Positions 49,748-60,003 of a DNA stretch of 64,000 bases are shown here, in pieces (the first letter of the stretch is position 1; the number at the start of each line of letters is the position of its first letter). The position numbers and the translations under genes are program-made. The notes under the pieces are model-generated. The model worked only from the letters and a program-made list of their open reading frames with translations, had not been told where the DNA came from and made no database searches. The stretch is from contig CABHNZ010000011.1 in assembly GCA_902167985.1 (NCBI GenBank), positions 182,981 through 246,980 of the forward strand, given 5' to 3'. This DNA is from Shinella sp. UYSO24 (GTDB lineage Bacteria; Pseudomonadota; Alphaproteobacteria; Rhizobiales; Rhizobiaceae).

Positions 49748-49854
49748 CTGTGACGAGACAGTGACAAGAGCGGTGTTAAGCCTTCTGAACCGGGGTGGCG
49801 CTTAGAAAGAACGCATAATGAAGAGGGTGATTCGCGGGGGCGGATCATTGATCC

Positions 49855-51660
49855 ATGGACCAGAAGAGCATTTCCTCCGACAAGAGCGTGACCGCGCATG
49901 GTCCGCGGCCTGCTGCCGTGCCTGTGACGTTTTCCGGCACGGTCGGCCTCCATATGCCCGCCAGCCGCACGGCTGCGCCCGGCGATCTCGCGGTGCTGTT
50001 TGCAAGCCCCTGGGGGCTTGAGGAAATCTCGGGCCGGAAATTCTTCCGGCAGATGGCCGATACGCTTGCCGATCGCGGCATCTCAAGTCTGCGCTTCGAT
50101 TATCCGGGCACTGGTGATGCGCTTTCCGATCCGGGCGACGTGACGGGCCTCGACGTCTGGTCAGAAAGCCTGATCGAGGCCGGGCGCAGCTTTCCAGCAT
50201 CTCCGGCTGCAAGCGCATCGTCGTCGTGGCACAGGGGATTGGCGCCATCGTTGCCCAGAGGGCGGCGGCCGAGATTGCCGGGCTTCATGCGGTGGCTTTT
50301 CTGGCGCCGGTCGTCTCCGGTCGCATGTATATCCGCGAGCTTGCCGTCTGGTCGAAGGTCGTCGACGACAATCTCGGTCTGCGCGACGAACAGCGGAACG
50401 GCGAGAGTGGTACGATTGCCTCGCTCGTCATGCCGCGGGCGGTGGTCGAGGAGGTGCGCAAGACCGATTTGCGGACGATCGAGACGGCCGCCGCATCACA
50501 GCTGCTGGTGATTGCCCGACCGGATCGGCCGGCGGATGCGGAATTTGCCGAGAAGCTGCGGGCGCTTGGCGCGGCGGTCGAGACGGCTCCCTTCGAGGGA
50601 TATGACCAGCTCGTCGCCAATCCTACCGTGTCACGCATGCCGGTCGCCGTCATCGACCGGCTGGCCGACTGGGTTTGCGGGCTCGCAGCGACTACATTGC
50701 AGCCCTCGCAGGCCGATGTGCCGGCCGCAACCTCCGTTGCTCCGCTTCAGGGCGCGGGCTTTAGCGATCTGCCGGTTCGTTTGGCGAAAACGATCACCTC
50801 TCCGGCATGTTCTGCCGGCCGACGGGGCTCGGGGTCGGTCGTGCGGCCGGGGCAACGGTGATCTTCCTGACATCGGCTTATGACCGGCATGCCGGCTGGG
50901 GGCGTAGCACGGTGAAGATGGCGCGTGCACTGGCGGCAGAAGGCATTGCCTCGCTGCGGTTCGATACCGCCAATGTCGGCGACAGCCAGCGTGTTCCGGG
51001 CCGGCCGGAACAGGTGCTCTATCATGATACGCAGACGGCCGACGTTCTGGCTGCCATCGATTTTCTGGAAAGTGTCAAATCCGGGCCGGTGATGACCGCC
51101 GGGCGATGCAGTGGCGCCTATCTCGGCTTTCAGGCCAGCCTTGTCGATCCGCGCATCCGCGGCAATGTCTCGGTCAACCCGGCAGTCTTTCACTGGCAGG
51201 AGGGCCGTTCGGTCGAGGAGGCCGTCGTCAAGGGAACGCGTAGTCTCGATGATTACGGGCGTCGCATGCTCAACAGGGATACGTTTGCCCGTGTGCTGAA
51301 AGGCGAGATCGATGTCCGGGCGGCCTTGCGCAATATCGCCAAGGGTATCGGCGGGCGTATCCGCAATCGCGCCTGCATGCCTTCCGCCATGTGCTGCCGG
51401 AAGGGCGGAAGGTCCATGGCTCTTTCCGCACGCTTTCGGAGCGCGGCATGCCGCTGGCGCTCATCTACAGCGAGGGCGATATCGGGCTCGACTCTTTCGA
51501 GTTCTTCTTTGGCCACAAGGGCGAGGGGCTGCGGCCCTTCCGCAATGTCTCGGTGACGATGATCCCCGATGCGGATCATAACCTGACGCCGCCTGCCGCA
51601 AGCGCCATCTATCTCGACACGGTGCGCAAAATGGCGATCGCTCTTGATGAAAAGCCGTAA
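49855..51660 (+). CDS. Tandem two-domain alpha/beta-hydrolase (three frame breaks)
   Basis: Repaired length 602 aa with two related alpha/beta-hydrolase halves. Half 1: DLAVLFASPWGLEEISGRKF, GISSLRFDYPGTGDALS, IVVVAQGIGAIVAQRAAAE. Half 2: ATVIFLTSAYDRHAGWGRST, GIASLRFDTANVGDSQRVPG, VMTAGRCSGAYLGFQASL, late DADHNL. The nucleophile elbow is GQGIG-like (no Ser) in half 1 and GRCSG in half 2, so only half 2 looks able to catalyse. Breaks near 50195, 50780 and 51382. No signal peptide. Converges on the GH2 gene with 6 bases between stops. Function unknown; family members occur near polysaccharide genes. Confidence 0.78.
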
Positions 51661-51666
51661 GGCCGC

Positions 51667-54105
51667 TCAGAAATGCAGGATGAGGCTGCTGCCCAGAGCG
51701 CGGATGGTGCCGGAGGGGCGGGCTCCTGCTGCGGCGGAAAGCCTGATGCGGCGTGATATGCCTGGGCCAAGATGAAACCAGTTGTCCTCGGGGATTATCT
51801 CGCCCGCGTCGATGACGATCGACTGGGCAAGGCAATCCGTGGCGAGTTCCAGATGATAGCCGCCGTCCGCCTCGACCAGTTCGGCGCTGATCGCAGCCTC
51901 GCGGATCGCCTCGCTACGGCCAAGCGGGAAATGGAAGGCTTCGGCGATGAGCGTGCCGCTCGCAGCATCGCGCAGGCGCGCGATCGTGACATCATGGGAG
52001 GGTGGCCCGAAGCGGTAGGCATAGGTTGTGTCGAAGAAGGCGCCGATCAGATCCGTCGCGGCGATTTTGGCGGTGCCGCGTGCCGGCAGGTCGATCTCGG
52101 TGCGGCCGGAGACGACCGGCGTTCTTCCATCGCGCAGGCAGGTGAATTCGACGATGGCCTGCAGGCTCTCGGGCCGTTCGTTCAACAGGTGGATATCGAG
52201 CCCGTTGGTGCCTTCATCCGAGAGCAGGATCTGCTGCGAGCGAAAACTTCTCCTCAGCGCATGCCATGCCGGCTTGGGCTTTCCTTCAGCGGTGATGACG
52301 CCCCAGCCGGGGCCGCGCATCACATCCTGCAGCGTGAAGACCAGCGCGCCGTGGCAGGACGAGCCGGGCCTGCGCCATTCTGCAAAGGCTTCCGCCATCA
52401 CCTCGCCGGTGACGGCACGGGAAAGCGCGAGATAGGCGGGCATGTCACTGCTGCGCAGCTTTGCCGGGTCCATGCCATAGAGGACACCGAGATAGTGGTC
52501 GCGGATATCCTCGAAATCCCAGTCGGCGCCGGCATCTCGCGGGATGCCTGTCTTGCCATTCTCCAGCGTCTCGTCTGCCGAGAGGTTGGAAAAGGCGAGG
52601 CATTCTGCGGCGAAACGGATATTGGCGCGGCGGGCGTCTTCCAGCGGGCGGCGATAGGCGCCGACACCGTAATAATGGGCGATGCCCTCGCCAGGAAAGA
52701 AGGGCTGGGCACCACCCGAGGGCGAATTGACCACATAGGGCAGGTCCGGCCGCAGGTCGGTCGCAAGATCTGCAAGGAGAGTGTTGCAGAGCGGGCCATT
52801 CCAGATCCGTTCCGGCAGGCCGAGCATGGCGCCCTGCTGGTGGATCTCGCTGCCGCCGCACAGCACGGTGAGCGATGGCGAGGCGGCGGTATCGGTGAGG
52901 AAGCGGTCGATCTCCGATTTCACGTGAATCACGAAGTCCGGGTCATCGACCGGATAGTCGAAATTGGCGAAGATGAAATCCTGCCAGACCATCAGGCCGA
53001 GTTCGTCGCAAAGCGCAAAGAAGGCCGGGCTTTCATAGAGCGTGATGCCGGGCACCCGGATCATGTTCATGCCGGCATCGCGGGCAAGCCTCAGCCATGG
53101 CTCGTAGGTTTCACGCGTGCCGGAATGCGAGACCGGATCGGCAGAGGTCCAGACGGCGCCGCGGCAAAAGATGTTTGCTCCATTGACGTTCAGGCCAAAA
53201 TCCTTGCCGTCAGGGCCGCGGTCGGCCCTCACCCGGCGAAAGCCGGTGCGGGCGATCGGGTTCGAGGTGCCGTCAATCGTGACGGTCACGTCGTAGAGCG
53301 AAGGCTCGCCATGGGTATGCGGCCACCAGGGCTTTGCGTTCGGGATCGACAAGGCGGCGCTGTATTGATCGCCGTTCCACGTGAATCCTGCCTCTTGGCC
53401 GTCGCAGCCAAGGATGAAGTCCGCCATGTCGGTGCCGGATGGATGGCCCTTGACGGTCGCGAGGAGGTGGCCGGTGCCGTCCGTATCGAGCGTTGCCGTC
53501 AGGATGATATCGGCGGGAGACGGTTTGTGCGGCTTGTCGGCCGGCTGTCCCGGCAGGAGAAGAATCGGGCGCCACGGGCCGGTGGCGTGGATTTCAGGCG
53601 ACCAGCCGGGCATGAAGCCGAGCGGTGTGGTGCGCAGGAGCCGCAGGCCCTGATTGTTCATCAGCCTCGGGCGCCAGCGGGCGCGCGGGCCCTTCTTTTC
53701 CAGATGCTGCTTCAGGGCACGAAAGCAGATCGACAGGGTTTCGCCGCCGGTGATCTCGACCTCGGCGTGATGGCGTTCGAACATGCTTTGCGCCGACAGG
53801 ATCAGCCGGTCGTCCAGATAGATATCGGCAATGGTGGCGAGACCTTCAAAGCGCAGGGTGGCCGGGCCGGCCTCATCTGCGGTGAAGGCGCGGCGATACC
53901 AGGCGTCCTGATCGATCAGCGGCTGCGGGGCATGGCGGCTGAAGCGGCCCATTTTTTCGAGTGCCGCGGCAACCGTGCCGGGCACGACGGCCGGCACGGC
54001 TTCTACGTCAGCGGGAATGGCTGATGGGCAGGCCGCGGCGTTCGGCCCGGTCAGGAACAGGGTCCAGCGGTCATGAAGGTCGATCCTGGCCAAGCCGGAG
54101 GGCAT
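51667..54105 (-). CDS. GH2 family glycoside hydrolase, beta-mannosidase-like
   Basis: Intact, about 812 aa. Architecture: jelly-roll sugar-binding domain (WYRRAFTADEAGPATLRFEG), immunoglobulin-like domain, TIM barrel with NGANIFCRGAVWTSADPV, GMNMIRVPGITLYESPAFFALCDELGLMVWQDF, acid/base Glu in LCGGSEIHQQ and probable nucleophile Glu in RFAAECLAFSN, then C-terminal beta domains. No signal peptide, so cytoplasmic. ATG 54105 follows the DUF1839 stop; an upstream TTG at 54138 would overlap that gene. Last gene of the carrier-protein operon. Confidence 0.85.
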   Translation of the reverse strand: MPSGLARIDLHDRWTLFLTGPNAAACPSAIPADVEAVPAVVPGTVAAALEKMGRFSRHAPQPLIDQDAWYRRAFTADEAGPATLRFEGLATIADIYLDDRLILSAQSMFERHHAEVEITGGETLSICFRALKQHLEKKGPRARWRPRLMNNQGLRLLRTTPLGFMPGWSPEIHATGPWRPILLLPGQPADKPHKPSPADIILTATLDTDGTGHLLATVKGHPSGTDMADFILGCDGQEAGFTWNGDQYSAALSIPNAKPWWPHTHGEPSLYDVTVTIDGTSNPIARTGFRRVRADRGPDGKDFGLNVNGANIFCRGAVWTSADPVSHSGTRETYEPWLRLARDAGMNMIRVPGITLYESPAFFALCDELGLMVWQDFIFANFDYPVDDPDFVIHVKSEIDRFLTDTAASPSLTVLCGGSEIHQQGAMLGLPERIWNGPLCNTLLADLATDLRPDLPYVVNSPSGGAQPFFPGEGIAHYYGVGAYRRPLEDARRANIRFAAECLAFSNLSADETLENGKTGIPRDAGADWDFEDIRDHYLGVLYGMDPAKLRSSDMPAYLALSRAVTGEVMAEAFAEWRRPGSSCHGALVFTLQDVMRGPGWGVITAEGKPKPAWHALRRSFRSQQILLSDEGTNGLDIHLLNERPESLQAIVEFTCLRDGRTPVVSGRTEIDLPARGTAKIAATDLIGAFFDTTYAYRFGPPSHDVTIARLRDAASGTLIAEAFHFPLGRSEAIREAAISAELVEADGGYHLELATDCLAQSIVIDAGEIIPEDNWFHLGPGISRRIRLSAAAGARPSGTIRALGSSLILHF

Positions 54106-54112
54106 CTGCGGT

Positions 54113-55120
54113 TCAGGCCGCGTCGCGGGCACGGCCAAGGGTACGGCCGAGATCTGCCATCAGGTTGTCCCAGGCTTCCGATGCCGGTTCGAGAACGCCC
54201 ATCAGCGGCTCGAACTTCTTGCGGGTGACGGCGCGGGCCAGCTGGAACTGGGTGGATTTTGCCACTTCCGAGATGCGCAGCGCATGTTTGCGCGGGGCTT
54301 CGAAGGCCGAATGGTTCAGCCATTCGAGATGGCTTGCCAGAAGTTCGAAATTGGCTCCCAGCTGGCGCAGCGTGTTGAAGGCGTATTTGTGGAAGAAGGC
54401 GAAATCGCGCTCGGCCACCTGCTGGACCTGATGGGGAAAGACTGCCGAAAACGCGCGGACCGGATTGGCCGCCGGCCGGCGATTGTAATGCCGGCGCAGC
54501 AGGCGCCAGGCCTCCTCGCGCATGGCCGGGTTTTCGCGGCGGCCGGGCTCGAATTTGACGAACTCGGTATATGGCAGGAATGGCAGGGCATCGGCTGCCG
54601 CATGGCGCTGGAATATGCCGTCGAAATCCTCGCCCGAAAGGGTGAAGAAGCCGCCATTGTGGAAATAGTCCATTTCGCGGGCCTCGATATCGAGCCGGTT
54701 CGGTGCGACGGTCGTCTTGCCGTGTTCGTGGCGGTAGGTCAGGCCGCGCGTATCGGGCAGGTAGTAGCTGTCGAGCTCGACCAGCGAGAGGCGGCCACGG
54801 GCAATCTGTTCCACGATATGCAGTTCGGGCTGATCGAAGATCGCCAGTTCCGTCACGCGGATGCCGTAGAGGCTTTCGAGATCTTCCAGCGGCACCTTGA
54901 AGAAGGTGAACTGATCGCCCTCGAAATCCTGGCTGAGAGTGAAACCCAGCATGGCCGCCGGCGGCAGGCCCAGCGACGACAGAACCTCGATCCACAGATC
55001 GACATAGCAATTCGTTTCCGGCCAGATGCGTTCTGCGGAATGCAGGGCATGCGGCTGGTATTGCGCGGGATCGAGGTCGACGAAGACCTTGCTGTTGCCT
55101 TTGGTCATGCTGGTGCTCAT
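54113..55120 (-). CDS. DUF1839 family protein
   Basis: Intact, 335 aa. HALHSAERIWPETNCYVDLWIEVL, SQDFEGDQFTFFKVPLEDLESLYG, LVELDSYYLPDTRGLTYRHEH and FHKYAFNTLRQLGANFELLASHL define DUF1839. No known catalytic motif; the papain-like pattern of a Cys (NCYVDLW) with a later conserved His (DYFHNGGFF) is suggestive only. Soluble. Always near amino acid:carrier-protein ligase genes in the arrangement seen here, so a transferase that takes the aminoacyl group from the carrier is a reasonable hypothesis. Confidence 0.8.
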   Translation of the reverse strand: MSTSMTKGNSKVFVDLDPAQYQPHALHSAERIWPETNCYVDLWIEVLSSLGLPPAAMLGFTLSQDFEGDQFTFFKVPLEDLESLYGIRVTELAIFDQPELHIVEQIARGRLSLVELDSYYLPDTRGLTYRHEHGKTTVAPNRLDIEAREMDYFHNGGFFTLSGEDFDGIFQRHAAADALPFLPYTEFVKFEPGRRENPAMREEAWRLLRRHYNRRPAANPVRAFSAVFPHQVQQVAERDFAFFHKYAFNTLRQLGANFELLASHLEWLNHSAFEAPRKHALRISEVAKSTQFQLARAVTRKKFEPLMGVLEPASEAWDNLMADLGRTLGRARDAA

Positions 55121-55135
55121 GCTCTTATTCGTGGG

Positions 55136-56044
55136 TCAGCCCCAGAGGGTCGTGCGAACACTTTCCGGCCATTCCTCAACCTTCAGGCCGTGCGTGTGCA
55201 GCAGAGCGAGCGCAATGCGCTCCAGACCGAAGCCGACGCAAGCCGTGTGTGCGACGGAACCGTCTTCCAGATTGAGACCCCATTTCGTGCCGAAGGAATC
55301 CTGATGATAGTTGAAGCTCATGCAGGCCGTCGGATTGGCGGCGGAGGTGATCGGGATCAGAAGTTCGAACTTCAGGTTCTGGTCGCGCTGATTGTTGACC
55401 ATCATCTTGCCGGCGCGGCCGAAGAACGGGTCGTTGGCAATGTCGATCGTCACGTCGAGGCCAACCGACTGCATCATCTCGACGCCGCGATCCATCCAGA
55501 GCTGGCGGAATTCGGTCACATGGTCCTGCGTGCCCATGCAGACATATTCGCGCATGCGGAACAGCTGCTGGCGGGCCGGATCCTTGGAAGGCTCGTGGCG
55601 GAAGCAATAGCTCTGCAGATCGTAAAGCGCACCCTTGGCTGAAATCTTGCCGCGGCGAGCGACCGTCGGATAGAGCGGATAGCAGGCCGCCGGCGTCAGC
55701 ACGATATCGGTCGCTTCCTGGCCCTTGGTCCATTCCTCGCCGACTTCCATGCATTTCAGCAGGCTCATGTGGTCAAGTTCGCTGCCGCAGAAGGAGTGAA
55801 CCGTGCCTGCGAGCTGCGGGAAGCTCTTCATGTAACCGCTCTTTTCAAAGAAATCGCGGTTCATGCCGGGCGGGAAACGCATGGCTTCGGCGCCATCTGC
55901 GCCGCCGACGCGGTCGATCAGGCGCTCGAAGGCGGCGATGATTTCCTCGAACTGGCCGCTTCGGCCATAAAGGCCATCAACGCCGGTTTCGATGAGCAGA
56001 CCTTCTTCAAAAAGCCGGTCGAGAAAAGAAACTTGCATATCCAT
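55136..56044 (-). CDS. Amino acid:[carrier protein] ligase (class II aaRS-like)
   Basis: Seryl-tRNA-synthetase-like catalytic core without a tRNA-binding arm. The characterised family (Bradyrhizobium and Agrobacterium enzymes) activates small amino acids with ATP and loads them on the phosphopantetheine of a partner carrier protein. Intact, 302 aa from ATG 56044 (GAGGT upstream). Probable Zn ligands by position are Cys121 (AACYPLYP), Glu164 ([10 protein letters not shown]) and Cys267 ([12 protein letters not shown]); class II motif 3 is [26 protein letters not shown] is typical. Lies between the dehydrogenase and DUF1839 genes. Confidence 0.92.
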   Translation of the reverse strand: MDMQVSFLDRLFEEGLLIETGVDGLYGRSGQFEEIIAAFERLIDRVGGADGAEAMRFPPGMNRDFFEKSGYMKSFPQLAGTVHSFCGSELDHMSLLKCMEVGEEWTKGQEATDIVLTPAACYPLYPTVARRGKISAKGALYDLQSYCFRHEPSKDPARQQLFRMREYVCMGTQDHVTEFRQLWMDRGVEMMQSVGLDVTIDIANDPFFGRAGKMMVNNQRDQNLKFELLIPITSAANPTACMSFNYHQDSFGTKWGLNLEDGSVAHTACVGFGLERIALALLHTHGLKVEEWPESVRTTLWG

Positions 56045-56093
56045 AGGCGTCACCTCAGTCCTTCAACAGTGTGCCGTAATTGACGGATGGGCG

Positions 56094-57280
56094 TCAGCCG
56101 AGAAGGCTGGTGTCCGGTTTTTGCATCAAGAGCATGGTCGACGTGTTGCCGAGGATGCGATCGTTGGAAATCATCAGGCGGGCCGAATGCGCGTCACGCA
56201 GATGGCGCCCGAGGCTGTAGGGCGTGCCGTTCTTGTAACCCATGATGCCGCAGATGATCATCGCCTGATCGATAATGCCAAGGATGGCTTCCGAAGAGGC
56301 GAGCTTGACGTTGTTCATGGCAATCGAGAAGGCCATGGACGAGAGGCGATCAGGATCGGACTTCGCCTCTTCATAGGCGGCGATGCCCGAGAGAATGCCG
56401 GCTTTAAGAACCTGCAGGCTGGTGGTGATTTCGGCAAGACGCGTTGCGCCGGGCGCATGGTGCCGGCCGACTTGCGGGCGGCGGCGCGAACGAAGGCTTG
56501 CGCGCGCAGAACCGCATCGGCGGCAATGCCGTACCAGACACCGCTCCACAGAAGATGCGACGAGGCCAGCATCGATTGCGCGGCGATTTCGGCAAAGGGT
56601 TTCGGGAAGATCTGCACTGCAGGCGCCTCGCCCTTGAACAGAAAACCGTCCGAGCAGGTGCCGCGCATGCCGAGCGTGTCCCAGGTGACGGTGCGCTCCA
56701 GCACATACTGGTCCTTGCGGAAGACCGTCATGACCTGATCGCCCGGTGCCGCATCCTTATGGGCGCGCGAGGTGATCATGATGACATCCGCATGGGCGCC
56801 ATAGGAAATGACCGTGGCGTCCTTGGTGAGGCGGCAGGTATCGCCTTCGATCTCGATGGCGCAGATGGAATTGCGCAGGTTGCCGCCGATGCCGCCTTCG
56901 GTCGTTGCCGAGGCAACGAGAAGCTGGCGGGCAGCAAGTTCACGCATGAAGGCGGCGTGCCATTCGCTTTCGCCACCATGTTCGACAAGGCTCGTCACCT
57001 TGATCTGGTGCATGGCGAAGACCATGGCAGCTGCCGAGCAGGACTGGCCGAGGATGGCGCAGATATCCGCCATTTCCTGCAGCGATACGCCTTCGCCACC
57101 GAAGGCGGAGGGGATCTGGATGCCGAGCAGGCGCTCTGCCCGCATGGCACTGACCGCTTCTTCGGGGAAGCGGCCTTCACGATCGACCGTATCGGCAAAT
57201 CGCCCGGCGATGGCGGCAACGCGCTGTGCACGTGCGGTGAGCGACATGTCCTCTGCGGCGGCAGCGGCGACGGTCATCAC
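56094..57280 (-). CDS. Acyl-CoA dehydrogenase-family flavoprotein (frame broken near 56460)
   Basis: Two-domain ACAD fold: RLLGIQIPSAFGGEGVSLQEM, LVASATTEGGIGGNLRNS and, in the middle, DTLGMRGTCSDGFLF; C-terminal helical bundle with GIMGYKNGTPYSLGRHLRDAHSA. One base is missing near 56460; repaired 395 aa. ATG overlaps the carrier-protein stop (ATGA), so it likely acts on carrier-bound substrate, perhaps oxidising an aminoacyl or acyl thioester. The catalytic base typical of fatty acyl-CoA enzymes is not obvious, so CoA esters may not be the substrate. Confidence 0.85.
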
Positions 57281-57528
57281 GCGGCCTCTTTGCTATCCAG
57301 GATGTGCTTCACGGTCTTTTCGATCGCCTCGATGCTGGCGAAGGACTTGCGGTTCAGAAGGCTGTCGGGAAACTCGATGTCGAAGGCTTCTTCCAGCGCC
57401 AGCATCACCTGAACGGATGCGAAAGACGAGAGGCCCGCTGCGTAAAGATCTGCATCGTCGGCGATTTCACTCACAGCGACCGGCAGTCCGCCAACCTTGC
57501 CCAAAATTTCGCGAATCGTATCGTTCAT
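57277..57528 (-). CDS. Acyl/aminoacyl carrier protein
   Basis: Intact, 83 aa, acidic four-helix carrier. The phosphopantetheine attachment is Ser35 in DLYAAGLSSFASVQVML (GxxS with Leu/Phe context). First gene of the operon carrier-dehydrogenase-ligase-DUF1839-GH2, matching the known partner of amino acid:carrier-protein ligases. About 160 bases separate it from the epmB end; the promoter should lie there (AT-rich around 57560-57650). Confidence 0.9.
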   Translation of the reverse strand: MNDTIREILGKVGGLPVAVSEIADDADLYAAGLSSFASVQVMLALEEAFDIEFPDSLLNRKSFASIEAIEKTVKHILDSKEAA

Positions 57529-57690
57529 CTTGTTATCCCAATGCTGTTCGGCTCTTTATCTGCGGCCATGATTAGGCCCGAAAGCATAAATTTCGGATAA
57601 ACAATGTCGTGAAAATCGGGATGCGGGATTCGTTCAAGTTTTAAGTGTCGGCTTTACTGACAGTATCGTCCGCGGGACTGCATCCGCCGC

Positions 57691-58736
57691 TCAGGCCGGC
57701 GGATACTTGTGGATCTCGCCGCGGAAATCGCTGACCGAATAGCAGCCATTTTCTGCCCGGACAGCACTTTCACCGATCGGCGCCTTGCCATGGCCGCCCG
57801 GAATATCGAGGACGTAGGTCGGCTGGCAGAGGCCGGAAATCGTGCCGCGCAGGGCGCCGACTATTTTCTGGCCTTCGGCGATCTCAAGGCGGAAGTGGCT
57901 GGTGCCGGGCGCAGATCGGGATGGTGCAGATAGTAAGGTTTTACCCGTGCCTCGACGAAGGCGCGCATCAGATCGCCCAGCACCGCCGGGTCGTCATTCA
58001 CGCCCTTCAGAAGAACGGTCTGGCTAACCATGGCCATGCCGGCATCGACCAGCCGGGCACAGGCCAGGCGCGCCTCCGCCGTCATTTCACGCGGATGGTT
58101 GGCATGGAGCGCGATATAGGTCGTCTTGCCGCTTTCCTTCAGCGCGTCGATCAGGGCCGCATTCACCGCATCCGGATCGACGACTGGAATGCGGGTATGA
58201 AAGCGGACGATTCTGACATGCTCGATATCCCGCAATCCGCGCATGACCGCAGCGAGCCGCCGGGGCGACAGGACGAGCGGATCACCGCCGGTGAGGATCA
58301 CTTCCCAGATCTCGTCATGCGCGCGGATATAGGAAAGTGCGGCTTCCAGCTCGTCGCCGGCAAGTGTTCCATCTCCCTGCGGGCCGACCATTTCGCGCCG
58401 GAAGCAGAAGCGGCAATAGACCGGGCAGACATGCACGGCCTTCAACAGAACGCGGTCCGGGTAGCGGTGGACGATGCCCTTGACGGGACTGTGGGCCGCA
58501 TCACCGATCGGGTCTTCCCGCTCTTCCGGCAAAAGCGTCAGTTCCTGCATGTCGGGCACGAATTGCCGGGCAATCGGGTCTGCCGGATCGTTGCGATCGA
58601 TGAGGGACAGCACGGTCGGCGTCAGCGCGATCGCGTATTTTTCCGACACCGCCTGAACGGGTGCTGCGTCTTCCGCGGCAACAAGGCCGGCCTCGATCAG
58701 ATCTGCCGTCGTCTTCAGGGTTCGTGCGGCGCTCAT
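57691..58736 (-). CDS. epmB: EF-P beta-lysylation protein EpmB / lysine 2,3-aminomutase-like (frame broken near 57905)
   Basis: Radical SAM and PLP enzyme that isomerises lysine to beta-lysine for EF-P modification. The cluster motif CxxxCxxC is in HVCPVYCRFCFRREM; LTGGDPLVLSP, HTRIPVVDP and KPYYLHHPDLAPGTSHFRL follow, the last spanning a one-base break near 57905. Repaired 348 aa. ATG overlaps the epmA stop (ATGA), so EpmA and EpmB are made together. efp lies just beyond, divergent. Confidence 0.9.
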
Positions 58737-59802
58737 GGCAGAACCTCCGCAACCGGCGCCCAGAGAACCTGCTCGATACGTGTTGCGCCGGTTGCCAGCA
58801 TGGCCAGACGGTCGAACCCGAGGCTGCGCCGCTTGCCTGCGGCATGGTCGCAAGCGCTGCGAGGAAATCCTCGTCGATCGGATAGGTCTCGCCGTAGATG
58901 CGGGCCTTTTCAGCCATGTCACATTCGAAACGGCGCCGCTGTTCGGCAACGTCGGTCAGTTCGCCGAAGGCGTTGGCAAGTTCCACACCGCAGGCGTAAA
59001 GCTCGAAACGTTCCGCAACGCGCGGATCCCGCGGCGACGGGCGTGCAAGTGCGGCTTCAGATATCGGGTATTCACAGAGGATCGTTGCCCTGTCACGCCC
59101 AAGGTTCGGCTCCACCTTGTCGACCAGAACCTTGCTGAAGAGATCGGACCAGCTGTCATCCGGCGCATGGCGCATGCCGGTGCGGGTCAGTTCGGCGGCA
59201 AGGCGATCCCGGTCGGTGTCGCCGTTTTCCGCCATCGAGGACAACAGGTCGATACCGGCGTAGCGCTCGAAGGCTTGCGCCAGCGTCAGCCGTTCCGGTT
59301 CGGCGAAGGGATCGACAACCATGTCGCGGAAGGAAAACTGCTTCGTGCCCGTCGTCTCGGCGGCGAGCGCCAGAAAGGCGGCGCAATCATCCATCAGCCG
59401 GTCATAGGTTTCTGCCGTCCGGTACCATTCCAGCATGGTGAATTCCGGATGATGCAGCGGTCCGCGCTCGCGGTTGCGATAGACATGGGCGAAGGTGAAG
59501 ATCCGCTCTTCGCCGGCGGAAAGCAGTTTCTTGGCGGCAAATTCCGGCGACGTGTGCAGGTAAAGCGGGGCCTTGGCACCATCCATGCCGACCGCTTCCG
59601 TCGCAAAGGCATGCAGGTGCGTCTCGTTACCGGGCGAAACCTGCAGCGTTGCCGTATCCACCTCGATGAAATCGCGCGTCTCGAACCATTGGCGAAGTGC
59701 GGCCTGCACCCGGTTGCGACCGATCAGGAACGGCCGGCGGTCCTGATGGCTCGATCGGCTCCACCATGGGGAGCGGGGGGAGGAAGGGCTCTGCGTGGTC
59801 AT
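58733..59802 (-). CDS. epmA: EF-P--(beta-)lysine ligase EpmA/PoxA/GenX (frame broken near 58833)
   Basis: Lysyl-tRNA-synthetase-like enzyme lacking the anticodon domain; attaches (R)-beta-lysine to Lys34 of EF-P. Class II motifs: motif 1 near RDFIEVDTATLQVSPGNETH, motif 2 FAHVYRNRERGPLHHPEFT, and motif 3 in GAALGFDRLAMLATG, the last after a one-base break near 58833. Repaired 356 aa ending WAPVAEVLP. Divergent from efp, so the enzyme and its substrate protein are encoded side by side. Confidence 0.93.
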
Positions 59803-60003
59803 TTGCGGCTTTCTTCGCGGGTTCTCTCCCGGCAAGGCTTCCACTCGGCGCGATTTTAGGGTACGTGCGCCCGGAAAACAGACAATCCGTGTCTCAGGCC
59901 GTGCCGCGGGCCGCGCTTGGGGCCAAGCCTCGGGCCGGTTATTGCACCGTCCTCTACGACGCATTTCCGGCTGACACAAGCCGTCACGCACAGAAGGAAT
60001 ACC

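Noticed and set aside
51772..54024. A 750-codon open frame on the plus strand opposite the GH2 gene
   Set aside because: It is the exact antisense of a well-supported GH2 enzyme; GC-rich third positions keep such frames open. The translation has no family similarity and no ribosome binding site.
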